DNA of 64,000 nucleotides from Nitrospiraceae bacterium (GTDB lineage: Bacteria; Nitrospirota; Thermodesulfovibrionia; Thermodesulfovibrionales; Dissulfurispiraceae), in NCBI GenBank assembly GCA_012517735.1, contig JAAYUK010000075.1, positions 1 to 64,000 of the forward strand, given 5' to 3'. Numbering within the stretch: position 1 is the stretch's first letter; each line of letters starts with the position of its first letter. Below the pieces are notes generated by a model. That model searched no databases, was not told the DNA's origin, and was given only the letters and a program-made list of their open reading frames with translations. The translations under genes and the position numbers were made by a program. Positions 16,026-25,219 of this stretch are shown piece after piece.

Positions 16026-16454
16026 ATGAAAAAAGCCGGCCACGGAGACCAGATAAAAGTACACTATACCGGAACCCTTGATGACGGGACGGTTTTCGAC
16101 TCATCGCGTGAGCGGGAACCGCTCGAATTCACCATCGGCAACGGACAACTGATCAAGGATTTCGAGACCGCCATTGTCGGCCTGACCGAAGGGGAATCGA
16201 CTATCATCAGGATACCGGCTGACCGTGCCTATGGCGTGTACAGCGAGGAGCTGCTGATCGAGATACCGAGAGAACACTTCCCGGCCGAGATCGATCCGCA
16301 GCCCGGACTTGCGCTCTGCATGCAACGTGATACCGGCGAGGTGCTGAACGTTGTGGTCGCAAAAATCGCCGATTCTGTCGTGACGGTCGATGCGAATCAT
16401 CCCCTTGCCGGCAAAGACCTGACTTTTGTGATTGAAGTGGTATCCATTGCGTAG
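16026..16454 (+). CDS. FKBP-type peptidyl-prolyl isomerase, SlyD-like
   Basis: 142 aa. The FKBP core begins KVHYTGTLDDGTVFDSS and continues EFTIGNGQLIKDFETAIVGL; an insert-in-flap domain lies at about residues 70-120 as in SlyD, which adds chaperone activity. The His-rich metal tail of E. coli SlyD is absent. Cytoplasmic, no signal peptide. Preceded by AGGAGG at 16013-16018. Confidence 0.92.
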   Translation: MKKAGHGDQIKVHYTGTLDDGTVFDSSREREPLEFTIGNGQLIKDFETAIVGLTEGESTIIRIPADRAYGVYSEELLIEIPREHFPAEIDPQPGLALCMQRDTGEVLNVVVAKIADSVVTVDANHPLAGKDLTFVIEVVSIA

Positions 16455-16527
16455 ATAACGGGTCGCATCATGCAACACCCTGCTCTCGTCCATGACGCCC
16501 ACTATCTCCAAGAGCGAGCCTGACTGA

Positions 16528-16556
16528 TTGTATCGGAATCGCAGCTCAGCTAGAAT
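16528..16556 (+). promoter_or_regulatory. Promoter for the thioredoxin-reductase-like gene
   Basis: TTGTAT (16528-16533), 17 bases, TAGAAT (16551-16556). The ATG at 16563 follows 6 bases later, so the mRNA is probably leaderless or nearly so. Confidence 0.5.
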
Positions 16557-16562
16557 AAAGGC

Positions 16563-18182
16563 ATGGATCAGAAGATCGTTACCGCAGAACTGAGGAACGT
16601 CCTGCAGGAACTTCTCGGCGCATTGCGTGAAGAGGTGATCGTTGAAGTCTATACCCAATCGGGAACCAATGATCATTACAATGTGGCGACAACCGAACTG
16701 ATCCGTACGCTTGCCGAACTTTCGCCGAAAATCCGGGCATCCTATCACCCGCTCCAAAGCGAACAGGCCGCTGTGCGGAACGTTACGCGCTCCCCTTCCG
16801 TCTTGCTCGCGCCTGACCGTTACAGAATCCGCTTTACCGGTTCACCGCTGGGAGAGGAAGGCAGATCGTTTCTGATGACCTTGATCATGCTTTCAACCGG
16901 AAGTGTTGTCCTCTCGCCGCAATCGATCGCACGATTGTCGTCTCTGCAGGAATTACGCACCATTGAAGTCTTTGTCAGCCCGACCTGCCCTTACTGTCCG
17001 CAGCAGGTGCTGTACGCCGTCTGTTCGGCGATTGCACGACCGGACATCATTTCCGCCGATGTCATTGAGATATTCGAGCATCAGGATATTGCAGCAGCCC
17101 GTGGGGTGCAATCCGTGCCGCAGACCTTCATGAACGGAGTCCTCGTTGCCCAGGGAGCGGAACCGGAAGAGTTCTTCATTGAATCGCTCTTCACCCTGAA
17201 GGAACCTGATCTGGTTCTGCCGACGGAGCCGGGCGGAGACGAAACCATCGATCTTTTGATCGTCGGCGCCGGGCCGGCCGGACTTACCGCGGCCATCTAT
17301 GCAGGGAGATCGGGGCTGTCCACAGCCGTTATCGAACGGAAAACGATCGGCGGCCAGATCATGATTACGCCGGTTGTTGAGAATTATCCCGGCTTTGCCA
17401 AGATAGCCGGCCGCTCGCTGGTCGAACTCATGGTGCAGCAAACCCTTCAGTATACGAAGATCCGCACATCGGAAGATATCCTCTCCGTAACACGGGAGAG
17501 TGAACGCTATGCGATACAGACCAACCGCCGTCGTTATCGGTGTAAGGGAGTCATTGTCGCAACCGGTGCCGCACCACGGCATCTGAACATTCCGGGAGAA
17601 CGGGAGTTTGCCGGAAAAGGGGTCAGCTACTGTGCGGAGTGCGACGGCTACTTTTACCGGAACGGCAAGCAGGTAATTGTGGTCGGCGGTGGAAATACAG
17701 CACTGACGGAAGCACTCTACCTGCACGAACTGGGAGCGCAGGTTACCATCGTCCATCGCCGCGACCGGCTTCGGGCTGAGGAGCGCCTGCAGAAAAGCAT
17801 CAGGGATGCTGGTATTCAGATTCTCTGGAATACTGAGCTGACAGAGATTATCGGAACACAAGCGGTCTCCGGAGTCCGCCTGCGCACTACCAGGTCTGCG
17901 GAAACCACTGAGCGAAAGACCGATGGCGTCTTTGTTGCAATCGGGTATGAACCCAATAACGAAATAGCGCACATGATGGGTCTGCCCATGAATGAGTACG
18001 GGTATATCAAGACCGATATCCGCCAGCGCACAGAACTTCCTCTGGTATATGCGGCGGGAGATGTGACCGGAGGCGTCAAGCAGATTGTGGTCGCCGTCGG
18101 GCAGGGCTCAGTAGCTGCAATCTCGGCATTTGAAGACATTGCCAGTCCCTATTGGGCGCATGAGGCTTCACGTCGCTCATAA
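16563..18182 (+). CDS. Thioredoxin reductase-like flavoprotein fused to a glutaredoxin-like domain
   Basis: 539 aa. Residues 1-215 form a tandem thioredoxin-fold domain as in AhpF and archaeal PDO, with redox motif CPYC at 142-145. The rest is a low-Mr thioredoxin reductase: FAD motif GAGPAGL from 235, NADPH motif [13 protein letters not shown], and an active-site pair CAEC at 357-360 where most relatives have CATC. It would pass electrons from NAD(P)H through FAD to its own CPYC and then to a partner thioredoxin or peroxidase. No ahpC is adjacent; a DsbC-like thioredoxin-fold gene follows. Confidence 0.92.
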   Translation: MDQKIVTAELRNVLQELLGALREEVIVEVYTQSGTNDHYNVATTELIRTLAELSPKIRASYHPLQSEQAAVRNVTRSPSVLLAPDRYRIRFTGSPLGEEGRSFLMTLIMLSTGSVVLSPQSIARLSSLQELRTIEVFVSPTCPYCPQQVLYAVCSAIARPDIISADVIEIFEHQDIAAARGVQSVPQTFMNGVLVAQGAEPEEFFIESLFTLKEPDLVLPTEPGGDETIDLLIVGAGPAGLTAAIYAGRSGLSTAVIERKTIGGQIMITPVVENYPGFAKIAGRSLVELMVQQTLQYTKIRTSEDILSVTRESERYAIQTNRRRYRCKGVIVATGAAPRHLNIPGEREFAGKGVSYCAECDGYFYRNGKQVIVVGGGNTALTEALYLHELGAQVTIVHRRDRLRAEERLQKSIRDAGIQILWNTELTEIIGTQAVSGVRLRTTRSAETTERKTDGVFVAIGYEPNNEIAHMMGLPMNEYGYIKTDIRQRTELPLVYAAGDVTGGVKQIVVAVGQGSVAAISAFEDIASPYWAHEASRRS

Positions 18183-18261
18183 TTCATCATCGCTACTGAC
18201 TCTCTGGATTCGCTTCGCAAAAACACGGTATAGTAATCAGGTATATTTTTGAGGAGGAACG

Positions 18262-18996
18262 ATGAAAAAAATCATTCTTTTTGCTGCGCTGGCTCTGATG
18301 CTCGGTGCGGCAGCGCAGCCGTCCGGTGCTGCTGATCTGTGCAGCGGTGTCACCAAGGAGTTTCTTTCGTCGAAACTGCCGTTCAAGGTTGATGAAGTGC
18401 TGGACAAGCAGCCGCTTCCCGACTACAAGCTCTGTCAGGTCATCATCCGGGCGCAGTCTGACAAAGGGACTGCATACGTTACCGCCAACAAACAGGGAGT
18501 ATTGCTCGGCAACCTGTTCGTTAACAAACAGGCATACGCCGAGAAGGCAATGAACACCATGAATGAGCGTTCATTCAGGAAAAATGAAAAGAATCTGCCG
18601 GGCGTGGTGGCTTTCAGTTATAAACCGACCGGTGCAAAAAAAGCGATCTACATGTTTACCGACCCTGACTGCCCCGCATGCAACCAGACCAAGGCAGAGG
18701 TGCAGCAATGGGCGTTCGAGAAAAAGGTTGAGGTGCGCGTTGTGCTCTTCCCCCTGCCGATGCATCCGGCCGCAAAGGATAAATCCATCAAGGGAATCTG
18801 CGGCAACATGACGTTTGACCACTACATCAGGGGAGAATATCCGGGACAGTCCTGCAAGGATGGCGAGAAAAAAGTCGAGGACTCCATCAGGATGGCGTCA
18901 GAGCTCGGCATTGACGGAACGCCGAGTTTCATCGGGCCGACCGGCAAGAAAACAACAGGGTTTTCCCGTCAGGCGCTCGACAGGATTGTGCAGTAA
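18262..18996 (+). CDS. Periplasmic DsbC/DsbG-like thiol-disulfide protein
   Basis: 244 aa. Signal peptide 1-23 (KIILFAALALMLGAAAQ, cleavage near AAD). The C-terminal thioredoxin fold contains CPAC in TDPDCPACNQT and a cis-Pro in GTPSFIG, as in DsbC/DsbG isomerases. Extra cysteines occur (KGICGN, QSCKDG). Likely a periplasmic disulfide isomerase or reductase, possibly for c-type cytochromes. GAGGAGG precedes the ATG; a strong terminator follows. Confidence 0.85.
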   Translation: MKKIILFAALALMLGAAAQPSGAADLCSGVTKEFLSSKLPFKVDEVLDKQPLPDYKLCQVIIRAQSDKGTAYVTANKQGVLLGNLFVNKQAYAEKAMNTMNERSFRKNEKNLPGVVAFSYKPTGAKKAIYMFTDPDCPACNQTKAEVQQWAFEKKVEVRVVLFPLPMHPAAKDKSIKGICGNMTFDHYIRGEYPGQSCKDGEKKVEDSIRMASELGIDGTPSFIGPTGKKTTGFSRQALDRIVQ

Positions 18997-19010
18997 CGAT
19001 CCAAAAGAAA

Positions 19011-19042
19011 AAGGGGGACAGCGTGGTGCTGTCCCCCTTTTT
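19011..19042. terminator. Bidirectional terminator between the dsbC-like and lysR-type genes
   Basis: AAGGGGGACAGC and GCTGTCCCCCTT form a long stem flanked by A-run and T-run, so it can stop both converging transcripts. Confidence 0.85.
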
Positions 19043-19050
19043 CATGCTCC

Positions 19051-19941
19051 CTATTTTTTGGCGCCCTGCAACAGATGCCGCACAAACGCCGCGTAGGCGG
19101 ACGGCAGGGTCCGCTTCTGATGGGTGACGAGAAAGAATTGACGGCGCATCTTCAGCCCACTGATCCTGATCTCCTGAAGAACTCCTGCGTTCAGCTCACC
19201 GCGCACAGCCACCCGTGAGAGGACAGCAACTCCCAATCCTGCAAGTACCGCCTGTTTGACCGCATCGGTCGTCCCGAAAATACCGCTCACCTTCAGATCG
19301 TCAATCGAATGGCCTTTGGCTTCGAGAATGCGCTCGATCTCCCTGCGCGTCCCCGATCCCTCTTCACGCATGATAACCGGCATACCCAGAAAATCGGAGA
19401 GCGAAACAGTCTGCTTCAGGGCAAGATCCTGGGCGGCGACAACAATCAGTTCATCGTCATAAAAAGGCTCGTACTGTAACTGGCTATTGTTCAGACGGGT
19501 TCCGACAATACCGACAAGAAGATCATGATCCAGCAGGCGTTCGACAACAGTCTGCGAGTCGCCGATATCGATCTGGAAAGCTATTGACGGATATTTCTTT
19601 CTGAACTTCGCCATGATCGTCGGGAGCAGATACGTGCCCGGTATCGTGCTGGCGCCGATCATCACCTCTCCACTCGGCTCAGCCCGGAACTGTCCCAGCA
19701 CCTCCCTGACCGCATCGGTACGCTGGATGATATCCACCGCATGAAGATAAAGCGCCTCCGCCTCTTTCGTCGGGAGAATGCTCCTGCCGAGCCGGTCGAA
19801 CAGCCGGCAATCGAACTCCTGCTCGATCGACCGGATATGGTCGCTCACCGTCGGCTGCGTAAGGTTCAGCTGCTCTGACGCACGCGAAAAACTCCGGTTC
19901 TTGAAGACCGAAACAAATACTCTCAGGTGATGGATGTCCAT
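19051..19941 (-). CDS. LysR-family transcriptional regulator
   Basis: 296 aa. N-terminal winged helix (MDIHHLRVFVSVFKNRSFSR then ASEQLNLTQPTVSDHIRSIE) and a periplasmic-binding-like effector domain (residues ~90-290). Selenium/sulfur or CO2-related CysB/CbbR-type homologues look similar, but the ligand is unknown. Divergent from queE; the coding start lies only a few bases past a TATAAT box (19949-19954 on the - strand), so its mRNA may be leaderless. A candidate autoregulatory site lies at 19967-19984. Confidence 0.9.
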   Translation of the reverse strand: MDIHHLRVFVSVFKNRSFSRASEQLNLTQPTVSDHIRSIEQEFDCRLFDRLGRSILPTKEAEALYLHAVDIIQRTDAVREVLGQFRAEPSGEVMIGASTIPGTYLLPTIMAKFRKKYPSIAFQIDIGDSQTVVERLLDHDLLVGIVGTRLNNSQLQYEPFYDDELIVVAAQDLALKQTVSLSDFLGMPVIMREEGSGTRREIERILEAKGHSIDDLKVSGIFGTTDAVKQAVLAGLGVAVLSRVAVRGELNAGVLQEIRISGLKMRRQFFLVTHQKRTLPSAYAAFVRHLLQGAKK

Positions 19942-19966
19942 AGCAGAAATTATAGCACATTTCGAT

Positions 19967-19984
19967 ATTGCTTATAGTCGCAAT
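19967..19984. promoter_or_regulatory. Candidate LysR-type operator
   Basis: ATTGC-N8-GCAAT, an interrupted palindrome containing the T-N11-A core of LysR-type binding sites. It lies between the divergent lysR-type and queE genes. Confidence 0.5.
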
Positions 19985-20056
19985 GCCTATACGCTTGGGG
20001 AAGCCGGCACCTCACGGTCTTTTGACCCGCCGGAAAACAACGTGCTAGAGTACCCC

Positions 20057-20701
20057 ATGCCTGCGATCACGGTGTGCGAAATCTTTGCGAGCATTCAGGG
20101 AGAATCGACCCATGCCGGCCGGCCATGCGTGTTTGTGCGGCTGGCCGGCTGCAACCTGCGCTGTGCCTGGTGCGACACAGCATACTCCTATGAGGAAGGC
20201 AACGAAATGTCGATCGAGGGCATCCTCGACAGGGTTGACCCGTTCGGCATCAATCTGGTCGAACTGACCGGGGGAGAGCCCCTTCTGCAGCCGGACAGCC
20301 CTTCCCTGGTTGGGGCTCTCTGCAATGCAGGCTATGAACTGCTCATCGAAACGAACGGTTCGCAGGATATCGAGCATATCGATCCGCGCGCAAAAATCAT
20401 CATGGATATCAAAGCTCCGTCCAGCGGCATGGCCGACCGGATGTTCTGGCCCAATCTGGAGTTTCTGAAACCGGACGATGAGATCAAGTTCGTGCTGGCT
20501 ACCCGGGAGGACTATGAATGGGCCTCGAACCTCGTTCGGAATGAGGAGCTTGCTGCAATCTGCAGCATTCTCTTCTCGCCGGTCTTCGGCATGCTGAAGC
20601 CTGCGGATCTGGCAGCATGGATTCTCGAAGACCGCCTTCCCGTTCGATTGAATCTGCAACTGCACAAGTACATCTGGCCGCCGGAACAACGGGGAGTCTG
20701 A
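20057..20701 (+). CDS. queE: 7-carboxy-7-deazaguanine synthase (radical SAM)
   Basis: 214 aa from the ATG at 20057; the frame is open further back but that part overlaps the regulator start and lacks family similarity. The radical-SAM cysteines are in GCNLRCAWCDTAYS (CxxxCxxC), followed by the glycine motif VELTGGEPLLQ. It converts 6-carboxytetrahydropterin to CDG in queuosine synthesis. ITVCEIFASIQGES is the typical QueE N-terminus. No other que genes are adjacent. No preQ1 riboswitch is seen in the short leader. Confidence 0.92.
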   Translation: MPAITVCEIFASIQGESTHAGRPCVFVRLAGCNLRCAWCDTAYSYEEGNEMSIEGILDRVDPFGINLVELTGGEPLLQPDSPSLVGALCNAGYELLIETNGSQDIEHIDPRAKIIMDIKAPSSGMADRMFWPNLEFLKPDDEIKFVLATREDYEWASNLVRNEELAAICSILFSPVFGMLKPADLAAWILEDRLPVRLNLQLHKYIWPPEQRGV

Positions 20702-20720
20702 AATTCGAAAAGCCGCGCGC

Positions 20721-21140
20721 CTATACAGTGAACTTTTTTACGATCGCCCTGCAGAACTGTTCAATGTCCTTGCTGTGAAGCGTCCAGACGGTGTGGACAA
20801 TATTCATGTCGGTTTTCTCATACGCATGCACAATTCTGTTGCGAAATCCAACCATACGAACCATCTTCTGCGCAAGTGGTTTGGTGATGATTTTATGCTC
20901 TGCAAGGATGATAAAAACGTCTGCCTGGGTTGACGGCGTTTCCCACCCTTCATCACTGATGATATGCGTGCCGATATCGACACAGGTCTGGACCGATTGT
21001 ATCAGATTGAAGAGGATAATGCTCTGAAGATCCCTGTCCTTTCTGAAAATGCCGATCCCCGGATCCTTCTTGGTCCTGATATGACCAAGATAGTCCAAAA
21101 CCTTTTCCAGCTTTCTGCCGACAAGACTTTTATCGACCAA
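20721..21140 (-). CDS. hepT: HepT-like HEPN toxin
   Basis: 139 aa from a TTG at 21140, chosen because AGGAGG lies 7 bases upstream (the frame is open further but that is the antitoxin region). It contains the HEPN motif R-x4-H-x-Y in FRNRIVHAYEK. HepT toxins are RNases that are silenced when the partner MntA adds AMP to the tyrosine of this motif. The start lies within the 3' end of mntA (11-base overlap). Confidence 0.88.
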   Translation of the reverse strand: MVDKSLVGRKLEKVLDYLGHIRTKKDPGIGIFRKDRDLQSIILFNLIQSVQTCVDIGTHIISDEGWETPSTQADVFIILAEHKIITKPLAQKMVRMVGFRNRIVHAYEKTDMNIVHTVWTLHSKDIEQFCRAIVKKFTV

Positions 21141-21561
21141 CTGCCGTCCTCCTGACCCTTGCGGCAACCGCGCCGAGACAAATATCCTCAATCGGTTTGT
21201 AATCGAAATACTCCAGCACCGCACGCGTAGTGAACCTGACACGCAATTTCTTGTTCCGGTCAAAGAGCAGTGTTCCCGTTTTCAGAATACGATGCTTTAG
21301 ATATGCCGGAGCAGTATTGAGAATAACAATGTCCACCACCCGAAGGGAAAGATACGGTGAGACAGCATAGTATTGCCGCCGCAGCGTCTCATAACCGATC
21401 GTTCCCCGCTTGCTGTCGTCAATGAGCACGGCGATATCAATATCGCTGTCATGCTTCTGCATCCCATGCGCAGCGCTGCCAAAGAGATACAGGGCGGATA
21501 CTTCGCTCCGTTTTTTAAAGTAATCGATTATTTTCCTGCTCGTATCTGCCGGCACTGACAT
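21130..21561 (-). CDS. mntA: MntA-like minimal nucleotidyltransferase antitoxin
   Basis: 143 aa. The nucleotidyltransferase motif GS-x10-D-x-D is present as GSAAHGMQKHDSDID (about residues 28-42). A third Asp (VVDIVIL) completes the catalytic triad. MntA antitoxins transfer AMP to HepT and block it. Placed before hepT with overlap, the standard type VII-like arrangement. Not part of the cassette island 7 kb to the left. Confidence 0.9.
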   Translation of the reverse strand: MSVPADTSRKIIDYFKKRSEVSALYLFGSAAHGMQKHDSDIDIAVLIDDSKRGTIGYETLRRQYYAVSPYLSLRVVDIVILNTAPAYLKHRILKTGTLLFDRNKKLRVRFTTRAVLEYFDYKPIEDICLGAVAARVRRTAVGR

Positions 21562-21680
21562 GCCTCAACTCCTTGTTTTATGGTGATTATAGCATACAAT
21601 TGAGAGCGCTCCTCCTGTGCTGCATGGCACAATCCATACTGCACAAGTGGCCGTCCAAACAGCAGGGGGGCTCAAGAGAA

Positions 21681-22490
21681 CTACCGGCAAATGAGAGCAA
21701 TCGCCCCGGCCGGACAGGAGTTTCTGCATAAACCGCAGCCATAGCACGCATGCGCATCAATAACTGCATAGTGACTCCCTGAATCTTCCCGTTCGCCGAT
21801 AGCCTTGAACTGACACTGTGCCGCACACTGGCCGCATCCAATGCACTGCTCTTCATCCACCGCAGCAACAAACTCGGCACGGGCCATCGTCTCGACCTTG
21901 ATGCCCGAAAGGGTGCGCATGGCAAGGCAATCGTCGAGCGTACAATTGCAGATGGCTCCGATGAAAGGCGTCATCATGGTCCAGATCGTATGCACCGCGC
22001 CATGTTCTTCAAGATGTTCCATCTGGCGGATCGCCTCTTCCCGATCCACCGATTCCAAACCCTCGTCAGGCAGAGGACCAAAAGAACTCATGTCAATGTG
22101 GCGATACCACTGCTCCGGCCCGATGCTGATGCCGTAACATGCCCTGACCTCCCCCTTTCCCATTGCCCACCGGCATGCGCACGGCATACGGACAACGGTT
22201 TCCGCCTTGCGAACCAGTTCGCGAATCTCTTCCATCGGGAGCACCTGACCGAAATGCTCCTGTCGGGCTTTCTCTTGCATACCGACACGCACACGATCCG
22301 GCAACGCTCCTTTCTTCTGAACCAGGGCTTCCAGTCTGCCGAGCGTGACAAACCCTTCCTGTATCGTATCTTTCACAAACCGTTCGATATAGCCACGGCG
22401 CCTCAGGTCTGACACGAGGTCCCCCGAAAAATTTTTCGCGTTCTTGTACCAGACCTGCCCGTCACCATGTTTTGTACAGAACTCACACAT
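21681..22490 (-). CDS. 4Fe-4S ferredoxin-domain protein
   Basis: 269 aa. The C-terminal 70 residues carry two [4Fe-4S] motifs (CIGCGQCAAQCQ and CYGCGLCRNSCPAG). The N-terminus starts with CEFC, and more cysteines occur in RMPCACRWAMGKGEVRACYG and AICNCTLDDCLAM. This layout resembles iron-sulfur proteins found beside unknown anaerobic redox enzymes in deltaproteobacteria and Nitrospirota. Cytoplasmic electron carrier or enzyme of unknown reaction. It follows nupC by 10 bases, probably one transcript. Confidence 0.8.
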   Translation of the reverse strand: MCEFCTKHGDGQVWYKNAKNFSGDLVSDLRRRGYIERFVKDTIQEGFVTLGRLEALVQKKGALPDRVRVGMQEKARQEHFGQVLPMEEIRELVRKAETVVRMPCACRWAMGKGEVRACYGISIGPEQWYRHIDMSSFGPLPDEGLESVDREEAIRQMEHLEEHGAVHTIWTMMTPFIGAICNCTLDDCLAMRTLSGIKVETMARAEFVAAVDEEQCIGCGQCAAQCQFKAIGEREDSGSHYAVIDAHACYGCGLCRNSCPAGAIALICR

Positions 22491-22499
22491 TGAATCCTC

Positions 22500-23741
22500 C
22501 TAATAAACGATACCGACAATCGCTCCGGTGAGCAGTGTTGACATGGTCCCGGCAATGAGGGACTTCATGCCGAGCGCAACGATCTCGCTCCGCCGCTCGG
22601 GGGCCATCACCGCGAGCCCGCCGATCATGATGCCAAGGCTGCCGAAATTCGCGAACCCGCATAATGCATACGTCATGACAATACGGCTGCGCGGGCTGAG
22701 GGCGGCATCAGAAAGCTTCGCCATATCCAGATAGGCAAGAAATTCATTCAGCACCGTTTTGGTACCCATCAACGCTCCGGCAGTCTGGGCCTCCTGCCAC
22801 GGAATGCCGATCATCCATACAATCGGGGCCATGACCCAACCGAGCATTCGCTGAAGCGTAAGGGGGGCTCCCTGCACCTGCGGCAGCAGCCCGACAACCT
22901 GGTTGGCAAGATGTACCAGAGCAACGAGCACCACCAGCATGGCGATGATATTGATCAGCAGACTCACGCCCTCGGTCGTGCCGTTGGTAATCGCATCCAT
23001 GGTGCTCGTCGCAGGCATCGGAGGGACAATGTCGCCGCAGGTGAGCAGGCCCGTTTCAGGAATCATGACCTGCGAAAGCATGATCGCAGCAGGAATGCTG
23101 ATGACCGATGCAACGAGGATATGCCCGAGCGGGTCGGTGATCACCGGGCTGAGAATGCTGGCATAGAGGATCATGACCGTCCCCGCGATGCCCGCCATGC
23201 CGCAGGTCATGGTCACAAACAATTCGCTCCGGGTCATGATCGAAAGATAGGGTCTGACAAAGAGCGGGGCCTCGATCATGCCGAGAAACACATTTGCCGC
23301 AGCCCCGAGCCCGACGGCGCCGCCGATGCGCATGGTTTTCTGTAAAAACCACGAGAATGCCTTTACCACAACCGGCAGAATCCTCCAGTAGAAAAGCAGC
23401 GAGGAAAGCGCACTCACCACCAATACCAGCGGCAGTGCCTGCAGGGCAAGCACAAAGCTCGCCCCCGGATACGACTCCGCAAACGGCAACGGCCCGCCGC
23501 CGATATATCCGAACACGAATGAGGTGCCGGCTCGCGTAGCTTGCTCGATTGCCGACACAGCCTGATTCAGCAGGCGGAACACCTCTTTGGAAGCCGGGAC
23601 TTTCAGCAGCAGCACGGCAAGCAGTATCTGAACCCCCAGGCCGATTGCAACGCCGCGCCACCGTATTTGACGACGGTTTTCACTCAGCAGCCAGGCAAAC
23701 CCGACCACTGCAACAACACCGATTATCCCTTGACCATACAA
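22500..23741 (-). CDS. Concentrative nucleoside transporter (NupC/CNT family)
   Basis: 413 aa with about ten hydrophobic segments. CNT motifs are visible: GMIEAPLFVRPYLSIMTRSE, the gate domain FVTMTCGMAGIAGTVM, TNGTTEGVSL and YALCGFANFGSLGIMIGGL. It imports nucleosides with H+ or Na+. It is upstream of the ferredoxin-domain gene and divergent from the AICAR transformylase gene, so both flanks touch purine metabolism. Confidence 0.93.
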   Translation of the reverse strand: MYGQGIIGVVAVVGFAWLLSENRRQIRWRGVAIGLGVQILLAVLLLKVPASKEVFRLLNQAVSAIEQATRAGTSFVFGYIGGGPLPFAESYPGASFVLALQALPLVLVVSALSSLLFYWRILPVVVKAFSWFLQKTMRIGGAVGLGAAANVFLGMIEAPLFVRPYLSIMTRSELFVTMTCGMAGIAGTVMILYASILSPVITDPLGHILVASVISIPAAIMLSQVMIPETGLLTCGDIVPPMPATSTMDAITNGTTEGVSLLINIIAMLVVLVALVHLANQVVGLLPQVQGAPLTLQRMLGWVMAPIVWMIGIPWQEAQTAGALMGTKTVLNEFLAYLDMAKLSDAALSPRSRIVMTYALCGFANFGSLGIMIGGLAVMAPERRSEIVALGMKSLIAGTMSTLLTGAIVGIVY

Positions 23742-23894
23742 TTCTGAGAACTTCCTTTCCCGATGTCTGCGAACATGCTGCTTATTCTAGGCTTCACAGG
23801 AACTGCCGGTCAAGACAACGGTGATTCTCCTTCTTTCCCCCAATCTGGTATGCTTAAAGACACCCCATAATTTCTGTTCTCAGGAGGCTCGCAC

Positions 23895-25187
23895 ATGGCA
23901 GATCTCAAGAAGATGTACAAAACCATCATGGACGATCACTTCCCGGATTCGATGACCATACAGTTCGGCGATCAGACGCTCGTCTACCGCAAGCGCGCAT
24001 GGAAGATTCCGGATGAAAAAACCGGTGACATCATTGAAAAGGGGCTCCGCTACGGCGAAAACCCGGATCAGGAAGCAGCCATGTATGAGTTGATCAACGG
24101 CAATCTCCTCCTCGGCAACTGCCAGTTCATCAATCCGGGCAACGGGCTGGTGAGCAGCATCACTGAAGAGGACATGATTCAGGCCGGCAAGCATCCCGGC
24201 AAGACGAACATGACCGACCTCGACAATGGGCTCAATATCCTCAAGTTCCTCGGAGACCGGCCTGCAGCCGCGATCCTGAAGCATAACAATCCGTGCGGTG
24301 TCGCATACGGTGCGACCGTAGCCGAAGCGTACGACCGTGCAAACATGGCCGACCGTATTGCCGCGTTCGGCGGATGCCTCGTCGTCAACCGCCCCATGGA
24401 CAAAGCAGCGGCAGAGCTGGTGAGTGAAAACTATCTCGAAGTGGTTGCCGCCCCGGACTTTGAGCCCGGCGTTGTCGATATCCTTGCCAAACGGAAAAAT
24501 CTCCGTATTGTGCGAGTGGCAAAGATCAATGATCTCGAAAAATTCCGTTCCTCCCGATTTGTGGACTTCAAATGCCTGATCGACGGCGGAATAATCGTGC
24601 AGCAGTCTCCGGTGAACCGCATCCGGACAAAAGACGATTTTCTTCCGGCAACAACGGTGTATAAAGGACAGGAATTCAGCATTGACCGGCAGCCGACCGA
24701 AGAGGAATACGCGGATATGCTCTTCGGCTGGAATGTCGAGCAGGGAATTACCTCAAACTCGGTTATCTATGTAAAAGACGGCTGTACCGTCGGCATCGGA
24801 ACCGGCGAACAGGATCGTGTCGGTGTTGCCGAAATTGCCGTATTCAAGGCATATACAAAATATGCGGATGCACTCTGTTTCAGACAGTTCGGCATCCCTT
24901 ACAAGACCTATGAACTCGAAGCACGTCAGGGCAAGCGCGATATCGCCGCACTGAAGGAGATCGATACCCGGACGGAACGGGAAAAGGGTGGGCTTATCGG
25001 ATCAACGATGGTATCCGATGCATTTTTCCCGTTCAGGGATGGAGCCGATGTCGGCATCCGGCAGGGAGTGCGGGCGATTGTTCAGCCGGGCGGCTCCGAG
25101 CGTGATTTCGAGACGATTCAGGCATGTAATGAAGCAAGCCCGAAAGTCACCATGGTATATACCGGCCAGCGTGCTTTCAGGCATTGA
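23895..25187 (+). CDS. Stand-alone AICAR formyltransferase (PurH C-terminal domain)
   Basis: 430 aa. The AICAR transformylase domain is recognisable from GLRYGENPDQEAAMYE, the catalytic KHNNPCGVA and DAFFPFRDGADVG with IVQPGGS. The IMP cyclohydrolase (MGS-like) domain that makes up the first ~190 residues of bifunctional PurH is missing. It converts AICAR plus formyl-THF to FAICAR; cyclisation must be done by another protein. AGGAGG precedes the ATG. It shares its upstream region with divergent nupC. Confidence 0.9.
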   Translation: MADLKKMYKTIMDDHFPDSMTIQFGDQTLVYRKRAWKIPDEKTGDIIEKGLRYGENPDQEAAMYELINGNLLLGNCQFINPGNGLVSSITEEDMIQAGKHPGKTNMTDLDNGLNILKFLGDRPAAAILKHNNPCGVAYGATVAEAYDRANMADRIAAFGGCLVVNRPMDKAAAELVSENYLEVVAAPDFEPGVVDILAKRKNLRIVRVAKINDLEKFRSSRFVDFKCLIDGGIIVQQSPVNRIRTKDDFLPATTVYKGQEFSIDRQPTEEEYADMLFGWNVEQGITSNSVIYVKDGCTVGIGTGEQDRVGVAEIAVFKAYTKYADALCFRQFGIPYKTYELEARQGKRDIAALKEIDTRTEREKGGLIGSTMVSDAFFPFRDGADVGIRQGVRAIVQPGGSERDFETIQACNEASPKVTMVYTGQRAFRH

Positions 25188-25219
25188 GCCGGGATATCCG
25201 AAAACCGACCAGGCAGGGA

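Noticed and set aside
23742-23894. Purine riboswitch before the AICAR transformylase or nupC
   Set aside because: No paired loops or conserved core of a purine aptamer seen in the 153 bases.
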